Shown piece by piece: positions 1 to 11,326 of a stretch of DNA of 64,000 nt. The position numbers and the translations under genes were made by a program. Below the pieces are notes generated by a model. It had not been told where the DNA came from. It did no database searches and worked only from the letters and a program-made list of their open reading frames with translations. The DNA is from Rosa chinensis (lineage: Eukaryota; Streptophyta; Magnoliopsida; Rosales; Rosaceae): contig NC_037089.1 of NCBI RefSeq assembly GCF_002994745.2, positions 78,330,347 to 78,394,346 on the forward strand. The letters are read 5' to 3'. Position 1 is the stretch's first letter; every line of letters starts with the position of its first letter.

Positions 1-479
1 CCTTTCAGGTGGGCCCCTGCTAGGCCCACCAGGGAGTCCCCCACTCCCTAGCCAAGACGGACCTCCGAACGGTCGGTAATTTGTTTGTTGAGGGGGAGCT
101 GCAAGGAGCAGAGGGTGTTGGGTAGCGAGCCCAATCTTTAGTACCTGAGTGACTGGGGTCAACATACCTGATCAGGGCCGTCGTAGACTGTTGACACGTC
201 CCCGTGTCCCGTAGGGACGATCTGACCATAACGTCGCGTGGCGATCGTTGTCAGAGTGAGGCGTGGCCTCGGGATTCGCCGCTGGCGGATATCCCCCCCT
301 GGTCGTAGTAGGAAGCAGCGTCGCGTAGACGTGCCCGGCGGTATTTTATTGAGCTGTGTTGCGCTCAGCAAAGTACGTGGTTTGCAAGATGGAAAGGGAG
401 TTCTGTCAGCGGTGTTGCGCATAGCGGAGGCTGCCTTTCCTGCAAGTTGACGAGTGGAAGTTCCGCTGGCGGAGGCCCC

Positions 480-665
480 GTCACATGGAAGGTGACAATT
501 GAGAAGTTTCCGCTAGTGGGGTTTCGCTCAGCGGAGACTTCGTCACTTGGAATGTGACAAGTGAGAAGTTTCCACTAGCAAAGTTTCGCTCAGCGGAGAC
601 TTCGTCACTTGGAAGGCAACAAGGGAGAAGTTCCCCTAGCGGGGTTTCGCTCAGCGGAGACTTCC
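480..665. repeat. Three-copy 61-62 bp tandem repeat
   Basis: Copies begin at 480, 541 and 603, each starting with a variant of CGTCACTTGGAA and ending with CTCAGCGGAGACTT. They lie in the LTR- or leader-like part of the element that occupies 1-8030. Differences between copies are scattered substitutions, which fits an old tandem duplication. Confidence 0.8.
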
Positions 666-741
666 GACGATTAGCGATTTCTTCCCAAGTGGTGACTTCC
701 ATTAGACGCTTCGTCTGATGGTGGTCGACACGAGGCTAACC

Positions 742-747
742 TATATA
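742..747 (+). promoter_or_regulatory. Possible TATA box of the retroelement-like unit
   Basis: A TATATA motif lies in a GC-rich context downstream of the 61-bp repeats and upstream of the coding part of the element. This is the position expected for the promoter in an LTR, but without a second LTR this is only a positional guess. Confidence 0.3.
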
Positions 748-1139
748 GGGTTAGCGTGTGGAGGCGTATATCTTCAGCCTAGCCGTCTACTCGCCATTAA
801 TGCTAAGTAATGATGGATTTTGTAACCGAGGCTAATCCGGAGAGTAAGTGGAGTCGTAGGACACGTGTACGGCTGGTATTTAATGTCGTTTTTCAATAGA
901 CGGCCAAGAATTGTTTGACGTTAACATAAAAGGGGGGGGGGAAGTTAGCGATATTTGACACTTTGCCAAAGCTTCAAACTCCACACTTCATCTTCAAGGT
1001 CTGTTCGTCTGAGATTCGAGAAGGAAACTGCGGCGATTTCGTGGAGTTATCACACCTGGAAGGACGACGATTTCCTGCATCGAAGACAGGTGCCTACGAT
1101 CTCACCTGAGACTTCAACTTTGAGGTTGGTAATCTGAAC

Positions 1140-1722
1140 TAGGGCTGTCAATGGGTCGTGTCGGGTTGGGTTCGTGTCGGGTCAAGGTATTTGTCGTGTC
1201 GCAAGATACAAACCCAAACCCAAACCCAACCCATTTAATAATCGTGTCAAAAATCTAAACCCAAACCCAACCTATTTATTAAACGGGTTACCCGTTTCCA
1301 ACCCGCTTAACCCATTTAACAAATAGGTCATGTCGTGTTAGACAAAATGACCCATTTAAGGGTTAACAATGCGACCCATTTAACTAAAAAAATGCATAAA
1401 TTGATTAAATTCACTAAAAACTCCACAAGATGAATAATATAAATAATTAAATCCAATAATTATAAAGCAAAATATTTCAAATTGTCTAATCCTATGATCA
1501 AATACTCCTAACGTCCAAAATTTCAAGAAGAAGTATAACATAATCGGGTTATACGGGTTCACTTCTTGTTGGCGGGTTGACTCGTGGCCAACCCATTTAT
1601 TAAATGGGTCATGGCGGGTTGACCCACGGCTGACCCTCTTTTTAATCGTGCGGGTTCAACCCGCTTTATTTCGTGCGGGTTTCGAGTCGTGTTATCGGGT
1701 CGTGTCGGAATTGACAGCCCTA
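1140..1722. mobile_element. Non-autonomous hAT element, copy 1 (583 bp)
   Basis: The element begins TAGGGCTGTCAAT and ends ATTGACAGCCCTA, a 13-bp perfect terminal inverted repeat. It is flanked by the 8-bp target-site duplication ATCTGAAC (1132-1139 and 1723-1730), the hAT hallmark. The interior is rich in ACCCAAACCC / GGGTTGGGT-type repeats in both orientations and has no transposase. A second copy with its own TSD is at 49126-50130. Confidence 0.93.
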
Positions 1723-2078
1723 ATCTGAACCTCATCCCTGTTTCATTGGATCTTTGCTATGGCCAGTTTCTGGGTTTTGTGTCTTTTTTTTTGTGTGATA
1801 TGTTTTTCCCCGATGTGTTCTGAGGGTGTAAAGTGAGTCTTGGGGCTGGGTTATAGTGTTTGATAGGGTTAGGGCTTAGGGATTTGCTAGATGGTCGAAT
1901 CTGGGTTGAGTGTGTTTGTTCTTGTTTTGGCATTTTCTGGGTGACTGTTCTTGACGTTCTTAGGTATTAACTGATATAGGGATAGGTTAGATCTTGTGTG
2001 AGCTGACTTATTTGGGTTTTAGGGTTTGGGATGGCCAACGTAATAGAGATTTCAAGTAGTGTGGACTCCTGATCTGAA

Positions 2079-3220
2079 GTGTCGTTCAGCGCGGCGGATA
2101 GAATTTTTATTGACTCGTTGTGTGCGTCTGTCCGTGCAGGAACCTCACTGCCAGAACCGCTAGCGGTTGAGCCACTGCAAACCATACCCTGGGACATAGT
2201 TATGGGTCGTGCTTCGCGTCCAGAGAGTTCTAGGGCAGAGGAGGCTGCCCCTGCCCAAAATATGCATGATGAGCGGTTAGCAAGCAATAGTGCTGCCAGT
2301 GGTTCGGCTTACAGGGGAGAGGTAGCGGGGGAGGAGGCTGAGTCAGCGTGGGTCCTCCAAGACGGCACCCCTGTTGATGAGGCGGGAGGGGGGATGACCG
2401 TTGTCGCCGTCAACCGGCTGAAGCTGGTATTCCGGTTGCCAGGAATGGTGAAGCTGCGTCCGCCGACGGTGGACGAGAAGGCCTCAATTCTTCCAGCGGG
2501 GTTTGCCGCCGTGCACGAAGCGATATTCCGCTAGGGAGTGACACTCCCGCTGGTGCCAAACCTTCAGATCTTGGGGTGCGAGTTTAGTCTTGCTTTTAGG
2601 CAGGTCTGCCCCAACATGTGGCGATTGATGCTGGCGCTGAACTCGCTATGGCGATTGTCTGGTTGCGAAGGACCAATTGTGGCGGAGGTGCTGCACTTCT
2701 ACGAACTGGTGTATGTGAAGCGCCAAGGTTGCAGAGGGCAGGTAAACCTGAGTCGCCGCCAGGGAGCGCCCAAGCTAATCGAGAACCTGAGAGATTCCAT
2801 GTCTCACTGGCGGGGTACCTTCTGTGTTGCCACGACGGGGTGGGAATACCAAGCGGGGTCCAACGAGGGGGAGCCGACGTTTAGGATTAAGTCGGAGTTT
2901 CAGCCTATCCGAGGTTGTTTTTCGGTCTCCGATGAACTTAACTGGCGGGTTTTTTTTATAAATAGCCTTGTACTCTGTATTGACAATTACTTTTTGTGCA
3001 GCGGGGTTGCGCTATAACCTGACTCGCAAAGAAGAGTGCCGCGTGGCACGTATCAGAGGTTGCTGGCGGAATCGCAACTTGCTGGATTTTCATCTCCTTA
3101 CTGGCTGGGAGTTGTTGGTCGATCAACAACTTACTGGTGCCGTTGGTAAGCAATCTCCGCCACACCCGTACCTTTGATCAGATTGTCCCAGGCTGACTGG
3201 TTTGCTATTTTTTTTTGTAG
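2079..3220 (+). pseudogene. 5' part of PF04195-like 'gypsy-type transposon' ORF
   Basis: Two open stretches in the same frame (2079-2531 and 2535-3017) are separated by a single TAG at 2532-2534. Residues around the break (AVHEAIFR, then GVTLPLVPNLQ ... CPNMWR) and the later SHWRGTFCV fit the plant family annotated as putative gypsy-type transposase (PF04195 type), in which an FR-G-V-LPL segment is followed by PN-WR and W-K-RWF motifs. Intron-like sequence ending in TTTTTGTGCAG precedes 3003, and a second T-rich tract ending TTTTGTAG ends at 3220, where the CACTA element entered 3 bases later. The ORF resumes at 7378. It is dead because of the stop and the insertion. Family assignment is from motif memory. 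Confidence 0.55.
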
Positions 3221-4239
3221 AAACACTACAACAATGATAGTCATTTCCAAGGGTGGTGTTTGGTCGCAAAAGGCACTTTCCCCATCGGAAAAAGCTATTT
3301 CCGACAGCTAGGTGCCCTCGGTGGTCCTCGGAAAAAATATCATCGGAAATAGTCTTTTTCCGACCAACCCTCGGAAAAAGATATATTTTCGATAGCCAGA
3401 TGTGGTCGTAAATAATTTTTCGGTGGTCGGAAATTGTTACTCCTCAACGACGACAAATAATATTTCCGACAAAAGATGTTTGTTGGAAATAATTCGTTGC
3501 TTGTAGGAAAAAATTGGTTGCTAGCCAATCCATTTTTTTCCAAGGACTTATTTCCGACAAATAGTAGTGGTCGGAAAAAACTATTTCCGATAAGAATATT
3601 TAATTCCGACGACTATTTGGCATCGAAAATGAATAAGTTTCGAGGGTCATATTTTCCTCGGAAATTGATATTTTCTGTCGGAAAAATATAGTCTAATATT
3701 TCCGAGAATGATATTGTAGTCGGAAAAAGTGGTCGGAAATGTTTTTCACGAGGTTTATTCATCGAAATTTGTTAGCAATTTTTTTTTCCTCCCACTCAAT
3801 TTAATTATCAATTAACCTGATTGGAAGAGGTAGATGTATCAAGATAATTTTTTTATTAATCATACAAGGAGACAATTAAATCTTCATAAAAAAATTGCAT
3901 TAGAAGAAACATAGTTAATCATTCATACATGTTCAGATAAAGATAAATATTCAATATTTGGTCCTTATAATATAATCATTCTTAAGCAAGGAAGCTAATA
4001 ATATATCTAATAAAAGTCTTAATTAGAGTTTGCATCATATTCATCAGCAACATCTTCATCACCATCTTCATCAGTACCATCTTCATCATGGTGTGCACTT
4101 GAATCTGTTGCAATATTGTCCTATTGTAAAAGAAAAACACAGAAGTTAGAATGTAAAATAAGTAAGAGCTAAAACATGCAGTAAATAGCATGAACAATAG
4201 CAACATATACAAATATTTGAAAGATAGAAATAGTACCAC

Positions 4240-4395
4240 AGAATGTGAGTTTCTTGCTTTAGAATTGTCTGAGGTATTAGGCATCAAACTTTGAACAATT
4301 TGAGTCAACTTGTCCAATTTATCTGTCAGATATTCAACTTGGCCTTTCACTCTTTCATAATCTTCTTTTTGTTCCAAACATGTAGGCTTATACAA
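4240..4395 (-). pseudogene. CACTA accessory-protein exon remnant (coiled coil)
   Basis: The minus frame reads a short heptad-like segment (CLEQKEDYERVKGQVEYL, followed by TDKLDKLTQIVQSL). It resembles the C-terminal coiled coil of plant Ptta/En/Spm second proteins (PF03004 type). It ends at a plausible donor (CTGTG/GTAC). The rest of the protein is absent. Function, if any, would have been DNA binding or multimerisation of the transposase complex; this is inferred from family and location. Confidence 0.5.
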
Positions 4396-4449
4396 GTTTG
4401 GTTAGGTGAAGTGTAATCTTTTAGTTTCACCCCAGCACCTAAACAAAGT

Positions 4450-5174
4450 ACACTTAAGTTCAGAAATTCATAACTAAATGTAGAAATATCATTTTTGAGT
4501 GATTCCAGTTCTGTATCAATCATCAAGTTGTCTATTTAAATTGTCCAGAACGAACTTTTCCAAGTTTCTTAATGGATTGGTACAGTTTTAAGTAAAGGTT
4601 TACCTAGGTTAAAAATAAGATAATTTACTAACACTTAAGTTCAGAAATTCATAACTGAATGTAGAAATATTATTTTTGAGTGATTCTAGTTCTGTATCAA
4701 TCATCAAGTTGTCTATTTAAATTGTACAGAAGGAACTTTTTCAAGTTTCTTAATGGATTGGTACAGTTTTAAGTAAACGTTTACCTAGGTGAAAAATAAG
4801 ATAATTTAATAACACTTAAGTTCAGAAATTCATAACTAAATGTAGAAATATTATTTTTCAGTGATTCTAGTTCTGTATCAATCCTCAAGCTGTCTATTTA
4901 AATTGTCCAGAAGGAACTTTTTCAAGTTTCTTAATGGATTGGTACAGTTTTAAGTAAACGTTTACCTAGGTTAAAAATAATATAATTTACTAACACTTAA
5001 GTTCAGAAATTCATAACTAAATGTAAAAATATCATTTTTGAGTGATTCTAGTTCTGTATTAATCATCAATTTGTCTATTTAAATTTTCTAGAAGAAACTA
5101 TTTCCAAATTATTAATGGATTGGTACAGTTGTAAGAGATTGTCTACCTAGGTCAACAAATCAGAAAACTGCTGT
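4450..5174. repeat. Four-copy 181-bp tandem repeat inside the CACTA element
   Basis: Units starting ACACTTAAGTTCAGAAATTC begin at 4450, 4631, 4812 and 4993, exactly 181 bp apart each time. The first three are very similar and the fourth is more diverged toward its end. The array lies just upstream (minus-strand sense) of the coiled-coil exon remnant, probably in a former intron. Confidence 0.9.
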
Positions 5175-6281
5175 AAAGTATGAACATATATACCAAATTT
5201 AAATCAAAGAAGACACTCCCATATCAATGTACAGAAAAAAAAAAAAAAAACTAGAAACAAAATGAGAAACAAAACAGAGAGAGAGTTGTATATGTACCTA
5301 ATTTTTCTTTTGCTTGCCACACCGCACCGAAAGAATGAATCAACAGCGATTCCGATCCACTCCACTTCACTCTGTACATATCCCAAAGAAAAAAAAAACT
5401 GTGTAAGAAATAATATGAGAAAACATACAAGCATTACAATTACATAATTGCAATCAATATATATGAAGCCTTAGGAGATCCTCTAATTATGAATCATTGG
5501 ATCATCCAATTTGATTGACCTAACTCTGTTGACCTTGAGCATATATATTGCTGCCACATTGTTGATGACTTACTATTGATCGGCCTGCTCTCCTCTGCTC
5601 TCCAATTTGATTGATACAGTTTCCATTCCCACTGCCGTATGAGAGAGGAGGAAGCTAGAAACATAAGCTTTTAGGGTTTGAGAAATAAGTGTGTAGCAAA
5701 GGAAGTTTTATTTTTTTAATTATTTAGTTGAACTAAACATGAGGAGAAATAAGGAGTCTTTCCTTTTTTTGGTGAGATAAGACTCCTTATTAGGGTATGT
5801 ATAAATGCATAGGAGGGAGAAAATATACTCCATAGGAGGGAAAAATTTTCCTCCCTAGGCGGGAAGTTAAATTTAAAAAAAAAAAAAAAAAATCAATTTT
5901 CATGGAACTTATATCTAAATGCATATGTATTGATATGTCGGACTACGTAGATCAATATCTTTATTATAATACAAGATAGACCAATGAAAAATATTTCATA
6001 ACATTCTTGATATATAAATATGTACTTGTTAGCCTTTAAAAAACAAATGTACTCGTTAGTATTCTATTTTTTCTCGTCTAGCTATTCTATATAATTGTAT
6101 ATGATCGATCAATGTCTACTGTATACAAATTCATATATGTGTGGAGGGAAATTCTTACTATATATGTAGTATGTATGTGATCGATAATGAATAGTACTGT
6201 GTAATAATATAGTGTGTGCGTGGACAAGCACACATGATCGATCAACAATGAATTGAATTGTGTGCGTGTGTGTAGGAGTCT
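5175..6281. other. CACTA interior, no gene recognised
   Basis: AT-rich sequence with an A17 tract at 5237-5253 and pyrimidine- or purine-rich stretches. Around 5590-5690 the minus strand reads toward the coiled-coil exon and could be the old promoter or leader of the CACTA transcript. Nothing coding is recognisable. Confidence 0.4.
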
Positions 6282-6465
6282 TCCACTAACGGATATTTTC
6301 TTTGGCCATTTTAAGAGATCTCTTGCATGTGAGACCCACTTTTCAATTTCATATATCGACATCTCCACTATTCAATTTTAGGTCTTCATGAGTAGATCAC
6401 TTATACAAGTTTCTAGTACAATCGATGATTGTTAATGTAGTCATAATCATGATTTACTATTAAGG
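6282..6465. mobile_element. Partial copy of palindromic MITE family A
   Basis: The run from the GGCCATTTTAAGAGATCTCTTG part to the CATCTCCACTATTCAATTTTAGG part aligns by eye with the left half of MITEs at 27827, 45756 and 46177. The right half is missing. It is nested in the CACTA element. Confidence 0.55.
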
Positions 6466-6727
6466 TTTAGGGTTTTAGGGCGAAATCTCCCAGTTAGCAT
6501 GATCTCTTATCTACATATGCAGAATCTCTTAGTTAGCATCCCAGTTAGCGCGGAATCTCTAAATTAGCATAATCGTGATTTACCATAGATGATCTCTTAT
6601 CTACTTTCGTAACTAATAATATATTGGTTAGGGCGGAACCTCCCAATTAGCATGATCAATTGATCGATCAAGTCTTATATATATAAATTCAAAACTCATA
6701 GGTATTATGTATATATAACTATGAGAC

Positions 6728-6732
6728 TTATA

Positions 6733-6763
<31 letters not shown>

Positions 6764-6778
6764 ATATGTATATGTATA

Positions 6779-6809
<31 letters not shown>

Positions 6810-6815
6810 TATGAG
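6728..6815. repeat. TA / TATG microsatellite
   Basis: Runs of TA and TATATG units. The open frame across it is low complexity and not a gene. Confidence 0.85.
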
Positions 6816-7377
6816 ATTTATTCGATCTTACCTTATAACCAATATACAATAAAATTGTTTTGTTTATATGCATCAATTCTAATAAACTAATAATATACTC
6901 ATCAATTAACCTGTGGAAAAATGGTAAAATTAATTTTGAAAGTTAGAGATCCTATGTTCAATTCTCCTCTTTGACATAATATTTTTATAAAAATAATACA
7001 ATTTAGAGAAATATTTTCAAGGGTCACTAGCTATCGGAAATACTTTGTTCATTACCGAGGGTACTTTGTTGCCCTCGCAATTAAGAAATCATTTTCGACA
7101 AAGTCAACTGTCTCTCGGAAATAGGTCTATCATTATCGACGACACAAAATGTTGTCGAAAATAATACTGGCGCCAAAAGGTCCCGCCAATTTTTTTTGTT
7201 TTTCTGACGAAATTGGAACTTTTTTCCTACCGCATATTGTCCCTCGGAAATAAAATATATTTTGACAGAACATTTCCGACGACCATTTTTTGTGGTCGAA
7301 AAAGGAGTCTTTTTGCGAGGGAAATTTCGTGCCGTCAGAAATTTTCGTCGGAAATGAGGACTTTTGTTGTAGTGAAA

Positions 7378-7985
7378 CTCCGCCCGGTAACAATGCGAGC
7401 CGCAACGCCTTTGCCAAAGCCATGGATCATGCCAAGATCGACAGCTTTTTGGAGACCATGTACTCTTCCGGGCTGGCGGCTCAGCAGACGGTTGTGAACC
7501 CGGAAACGCTGGCGCTAAGCCCGTCCGAGGTTCCCGTGGTGCTACCCATGCCGCACCACTCCCATCTTGGTGATGACTGCCTGCCTGTCGTTCAGGCGGG
7601 GACTGGTGCGGTTAGTGAGGCAGTGCCCTGAAAGAGAGGGCGCCTGCCATCCGGCGCGGGGTACACAAGAAGATAGTGCGGCCAGCGGATACCGTCACCA
7701 TTGCGGGGTTGGAGCCGCCGCCGAGGGGATCGAGGCCTGCTCCCGCTGGAAGCACACGGGTGCTTCAGTGAAAACGTCGTCAAAATGACTCTGGCAGGGA
7801 AGAGGAGGATGACGTGGAGATAACTGGGGCCCGCCAGCAGAAAAAGGCACGACAGGCTCCGCACAAGGCTCCTGCGGACGTGGCGAGAGATGTGCCCATG
7901 AGCGACCTAGACTCCTTTGCCGCGTACGCTGAGTTCTTAAATGACGGTGAGTGGGAGTTTCTCTACCACCTCTGCTAGCAGCTTG
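7378..7985 (+). pseudogene. 3' part of PF04195-like ORF after the CACTA insertion
   Basis: The GC-rich coding-like sequence resumes directly after the CACTA target duplication. One open stretch runs to a TGA at 7629-7631. The next frame then reads a basic and proline-rich segment, and a third an acidic stretch (EEEDDVEITG) followed by a KKARQ-type basic patch and SDLDSFAAYAEFLNDGE. Changes of frame and stops show it is decayed. Composition and charge pattern fit the C-terminal part of plant retroelement ORFs. No catalytic motif was recognised. Confidence 0.45.
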
Positions 7986-8159
7986 GGTTCGGCGGCCTGG
8001 AGGGGATTGTACGATCAACCGCCGTACGACCTATAACTCACTGATTGATCTGGGAATCACTAAGACTCACACTAAACCACATGTTCAAGATATAAAGTCA
8101 CTAAACTACATCAATTTAGGTCATAGGGAAGCGAAAGATTGCTCTTTTTTGAGCTCTCT

Positions 8160-8256
8160 GTTTGATTACTCATAAAATTGGTGCTTCTGCAGTTGTAACA
8201 TTTTTGGTTCTTCAAGGAGTTATCCGTGGTTTTAAGGATACAAAAACTCATCTTAT
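8160..8256 (+). pseudogene. Remnant of a MATE (DTX-type) transporter exon
   Basis: A short frame reads KIGASAVVTFLVLQGV followed by IRGFKDTKTHL. This resembles the conserved G-A-P-A-V ... LQG-V-RGFKDTKTPL segment of plant plastid-type MATE efflux proteins (DTX44/45 group). The frame is closed by stops before it, and the sequence after about residue 28 loses similarity. Only this scrap survives, so it is a pseudogene fragment or transposon-captured exon. The assignment rests on a single conserved motif. Confidence 0.5.
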
Positions 8257-8940
8257 CCAAGTTTTGTGTCCCTTTGTGCATGAACAGTCATTTTCAAAAG
8301 ATAACCAGTTGTTTAAGTGTTAAGTTGTATGCTGCCTGTTATTAACTGGTAAGCTGTAGGAAGTTATAATTTATAATATACCTTCATTTCATGGTCAATC
8401 CTTTGAGGAGTTGTATTATTGGCATGCAAGTGCCATTAGCTCAGTTACAGCCATTCAATTTTTCAGATTATACAAGTTCTCATTGAAATTAATCTTATTG
8501 TAAGTCTTATTGTAGCAGAGTTTTCTGACCCTATCAATGGTGTCACATCCCCTGATCAAATTGACAAGGTGCGCATTAAAGTGGCTGATTATATATAGAG
8601 TTTGATGTAGGAATGTGACTGCCAAGATGTTTTTTGAGTAAGGCTAGCAAGTTTTGGCTTTGAAGCAAAGCTTGGTGTAGAACTTTTGTACATTGTTGCT
8701 CATATGTTTCCAAGCTAGCTTTTGTAAGTTTAGGGGTTTATTTTGTGAATTATGTTGAATCATGAATTTGGAAAGAAAATTAATGGGAAAGCCCCTTATT
8801 TTGGATGATGAGAAATGCAATTTTTTTCCCAACAATAGCTAAATGCAAACTTTTCACATCATGCTTGTCAAAATGAAGTGAAGTATATTAAAGCATAATA
8901 AAACAGTAATGCCAAGGAAAACGAAGTCAGTTGAGAGATT
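8257..8940. other. No gene recognised; possible decayed exon scraps
   Basis: AT-rich sequence. A stretch at 8511-8600 (reading AEFSDPINGVTSPDQIDKV) looks coding-like but has stops on both sides and I cannot place it in a family. Confidence 0.3.
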
Positions 8941-9557
8941 AGAAATCAGTATCAAAAATGAAATCGATGTTCTATGATTATCAATATATCGAATTGTAAC
9001 TCAAAACCGATGTAATCAAAACTACTGCACATCGATTTATAATCACCAAACCGTAATCTATTATGAACATACAAATCACCTACCATGGAGCAAACCGATG
9101 TGTGGTCAAAAGGTGAACATCATTTCTGAATAAAAAAACGATGTAGAATAAAGATATAGACATCGTTCCTAGGAAAATAATGTGGCAACCTACATGTAAA
9201 AATGGCCACGAACAAACAATACTCATGGGAACTGATGTCTACAAGTGTACTGGACATCGCTTCTGGAATAGAAATCGATGCAAATGTTCACGTAGGTATT
9301 GTTCGACATATACTTTATTAAGCATAAAATGTGAAAATATGAAGAATTAGACATACCTAACATAAAAAAATATGATGATTATAACGATTATACATCGATT
9401 TATTTTTTAGAATCGATGTTGGCTGTTGTCTGGGACATCGGTTAAAAACGCGCTTATACTGATGTCTATATCTTTCTCTACACCCACTAAGACATCGGTC
9501 GAAAATTAGTTTAACATCGGTTCTGGACTGATGTCTATAAACAAAATTCTAGTAGTG
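8941..9557. mobile_element. Right end of a second CACTA element
   Basis: The sequence ends CAAAATTCTAGTAGTG at 9557, the complement of a CACTACTAGAA-type CACTA terminus. The preceding 600 bp carry about fifteen ATCGATGT / ACATCGGT-type motifs in both orientations, a subterminal repeat array different from the TCGGAAAT set of the first CACTA element. No matching left end was found, so this is a truncated or broken copy and the left limit is approximate. Confidence 0.7.
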
Positions 9558-10200
9558 CCACCTTAGCAAGAAATGGTTTATTGGGTAATCATCTATTCAT
9601 CTTAATAGGCATTTGATTTTGCTGTGTCTAAAATTGGAGTTCATAATTTAAATTGGTTCCGTGGGTTTCATATTCCAATATGTGATAGTTGGAAACCAAC
9701 AATGATTGCTTGTTCCTACGGCTCAGCCTGCAAGGCCCTATATTTTGGTCTGGTCAATTGTTCCTTGTGTACTTGTCATTTGTCAATTTGTATGATTCGG
9801 CCGAATGCCTAATCTTTTATCTCGTTAATTGGACATCTCATGATGCAAATGTGGAATTGAGCCTCTTTAGTCCAAGGAACCTAAGTCCATAACTTGTCGA
9901 GTTGGGCCTATGTGCTTCAATATCTTCTTCTGTTTTGAAATGAATATAGCAGTACGTTACCATAAAGCTTCAATTTGTTTGATAAATTCTCAACATTTTC
10001 TTTGAGATTTGCAGTAGTATTACAGATCTCATTCTATATACACTGTAGGTCTCATGTACCTTTTTTTCTTTTAGTCACACGTTGTTGAGTCACAATTTAC
10101 TTATGTAATTGTGCCTCAAAATTATCGAAATTAACTTGTCTTCCATATTTTCCCTATATTTTCTCTTTTACTTTTTCTTCTAGAAAACCATGCAATGAGA
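9558..10200. other. No gene recognised
   Basis: An open stretch at 9624-9812 has codon-like texture but no family match I can name and no splice or promoter context. The rest is AT-rich. Confidence 0.3.
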
Positions 10201-11326
10201 AGAAAATGATCAATTGAAGCTTGAAATGCGGAGAATTGAAGTTAGGAAAAGAAGACATGGAAATTGGGTGAAAAACAAATTGGATTTTCAGGCGACTTTT
10301 CTGGCAACTTTCCGGCGAGCCGCCACTCATGGAGGACCCCTAGTCCAGCCAAGGAGGACCATGGGGGTGGAAATTTTCCACTACATGAAATTCAAATCTC
10401 TCCCTACACCTTATTCTTTTGGAGCTTTGCATGCATTTGGGACCATTGAGGATAATGATGTAAAAGCATCTCTACCATTTTTTTTGGGACCATGAACATA
10501 GCTGATTTTTAAGACCAAAGATGCCTTATGTTCATGACTTCTTCAACCATTCACCCATTCTCACTTCATTTTAGCTCTCTCTTCTCTCTACAACTCTATC
10601 TCCCTTAAATCCAAACACCAAACTTCATCTCCTTTCTTCCACCACCCATCAACTCCATAACAACCTCAACACTACAAACCATCACTAACTACTCAAGGAT
10701 TCATCATTTCTACAATATTAAGGAGCTTGAGGAGCAAGGAGGAGGAGACAACCACCACAACACCACACCATGACATGGGAGACCTATCTCCACCACTACT
10801 TCCACCACCATCAATAGTCACTTCTCACTCTCTATCTCTCTTTAATTACTTCATGTATTGTAATATGTTGAAACTTGTTTATTTAGTTATGAGTTAGTAG
10901 TGAACTTAATTATTGAGTTAGGGTTGAAAGCCCTACCCAAGCTTGCTTGTAATTGATGTTTTGCTTATGATTTGATGAAATTCATGTTGTCACCTTCACA
11001 TATTAAATCAAAAATTGAATGCATTTACTTAGACCTAATCAATCAATGTGTTTACCATGACATGAAGTTTTTGCTAAAAGATTGATTACTTTTAAGCAAA
11101 AGGAAGCATAAAAACACACCATGTATGCATGTGAAAGTAGTGAGTTAAAACCACCTAACTATGATTGGATTGCCGCTTGGTTATCTAAGCTATACCTTTA
11201 TGCATCTGGGAACAATTAATAAATTAAGACTTAACCGGTAATATGATTTTTTTCTTAGGTAGTTAGTTCTAAACTTACCTAGTTGGAATTAATAAAACCA
11301 AAAGAGTTTAGACATTAGTAGCCTTA
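10201..11326. other. Left flank of a repeat split by the Gypsy insertion
   Basis: The sequence resembles the leader or LTR-internal part of a plant retroelement (CT- and CA-rich 10540-10830) but no ORF is recognisable. After removing the Gypsy element it joins to 16729-17390 across the CCTTA target site. Class unknown. Confidence 0.35.

Larger units (their letters stand above)
3224..7374 (-). mobile_element. Non-autonomous CACTA (En/Spm) transposon, 4151 bp
   Basis: The left end is CACTACAACAA and the right end is TTGTTGTAGTG, flanked by 3-bp target duplications AAA (3221-3223 and 7375-7377). Both subterminal regions (about 3260-3760 and 7030-7360) are packed with TCGGAAAT / TTCCGA motifs in both orientations, the usual transposase-binding pattern of CACTA elements. 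Inside are a coiled-coil exon remnant on the minus strand, a 181-bp tandem array and a partial MITE. No TNP2-type transposase was seen, so the copy must depend on a helper. It landed 3 bases after a probable splice acceptor of the host element. Confidence 0.95.
1..8030 (+). mobile_element. Old retroelement-like unit, broken by hAT and CACTA insertions
   Basis: GC-rich sequence unlike the AT-rich surroundings runs from base 1 to about 3220 and resumes at 7375-8030, once the CACTA insertion is removed. It holds an LTR- or leader-like stretch (1-2078) with short tandem repeats and a TATA-like box, then a coding region resembling plant proteins annotated as putative gypsy-type transposon proteins (PF04195 type). 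The left boundary lies outside the window and no second terminal repeat is visible, so the class of the element is inferred. The right edge near 8030 is approximate. Confidence 0.5.

Noticed and set aside
1200..1330. Telomere-like CCCAAACCC repeats
   Set aside because: They are not the plant TTTAGGG unit and lie inside a hAT element with a clear TSD, so they are not an interstitial telomere.
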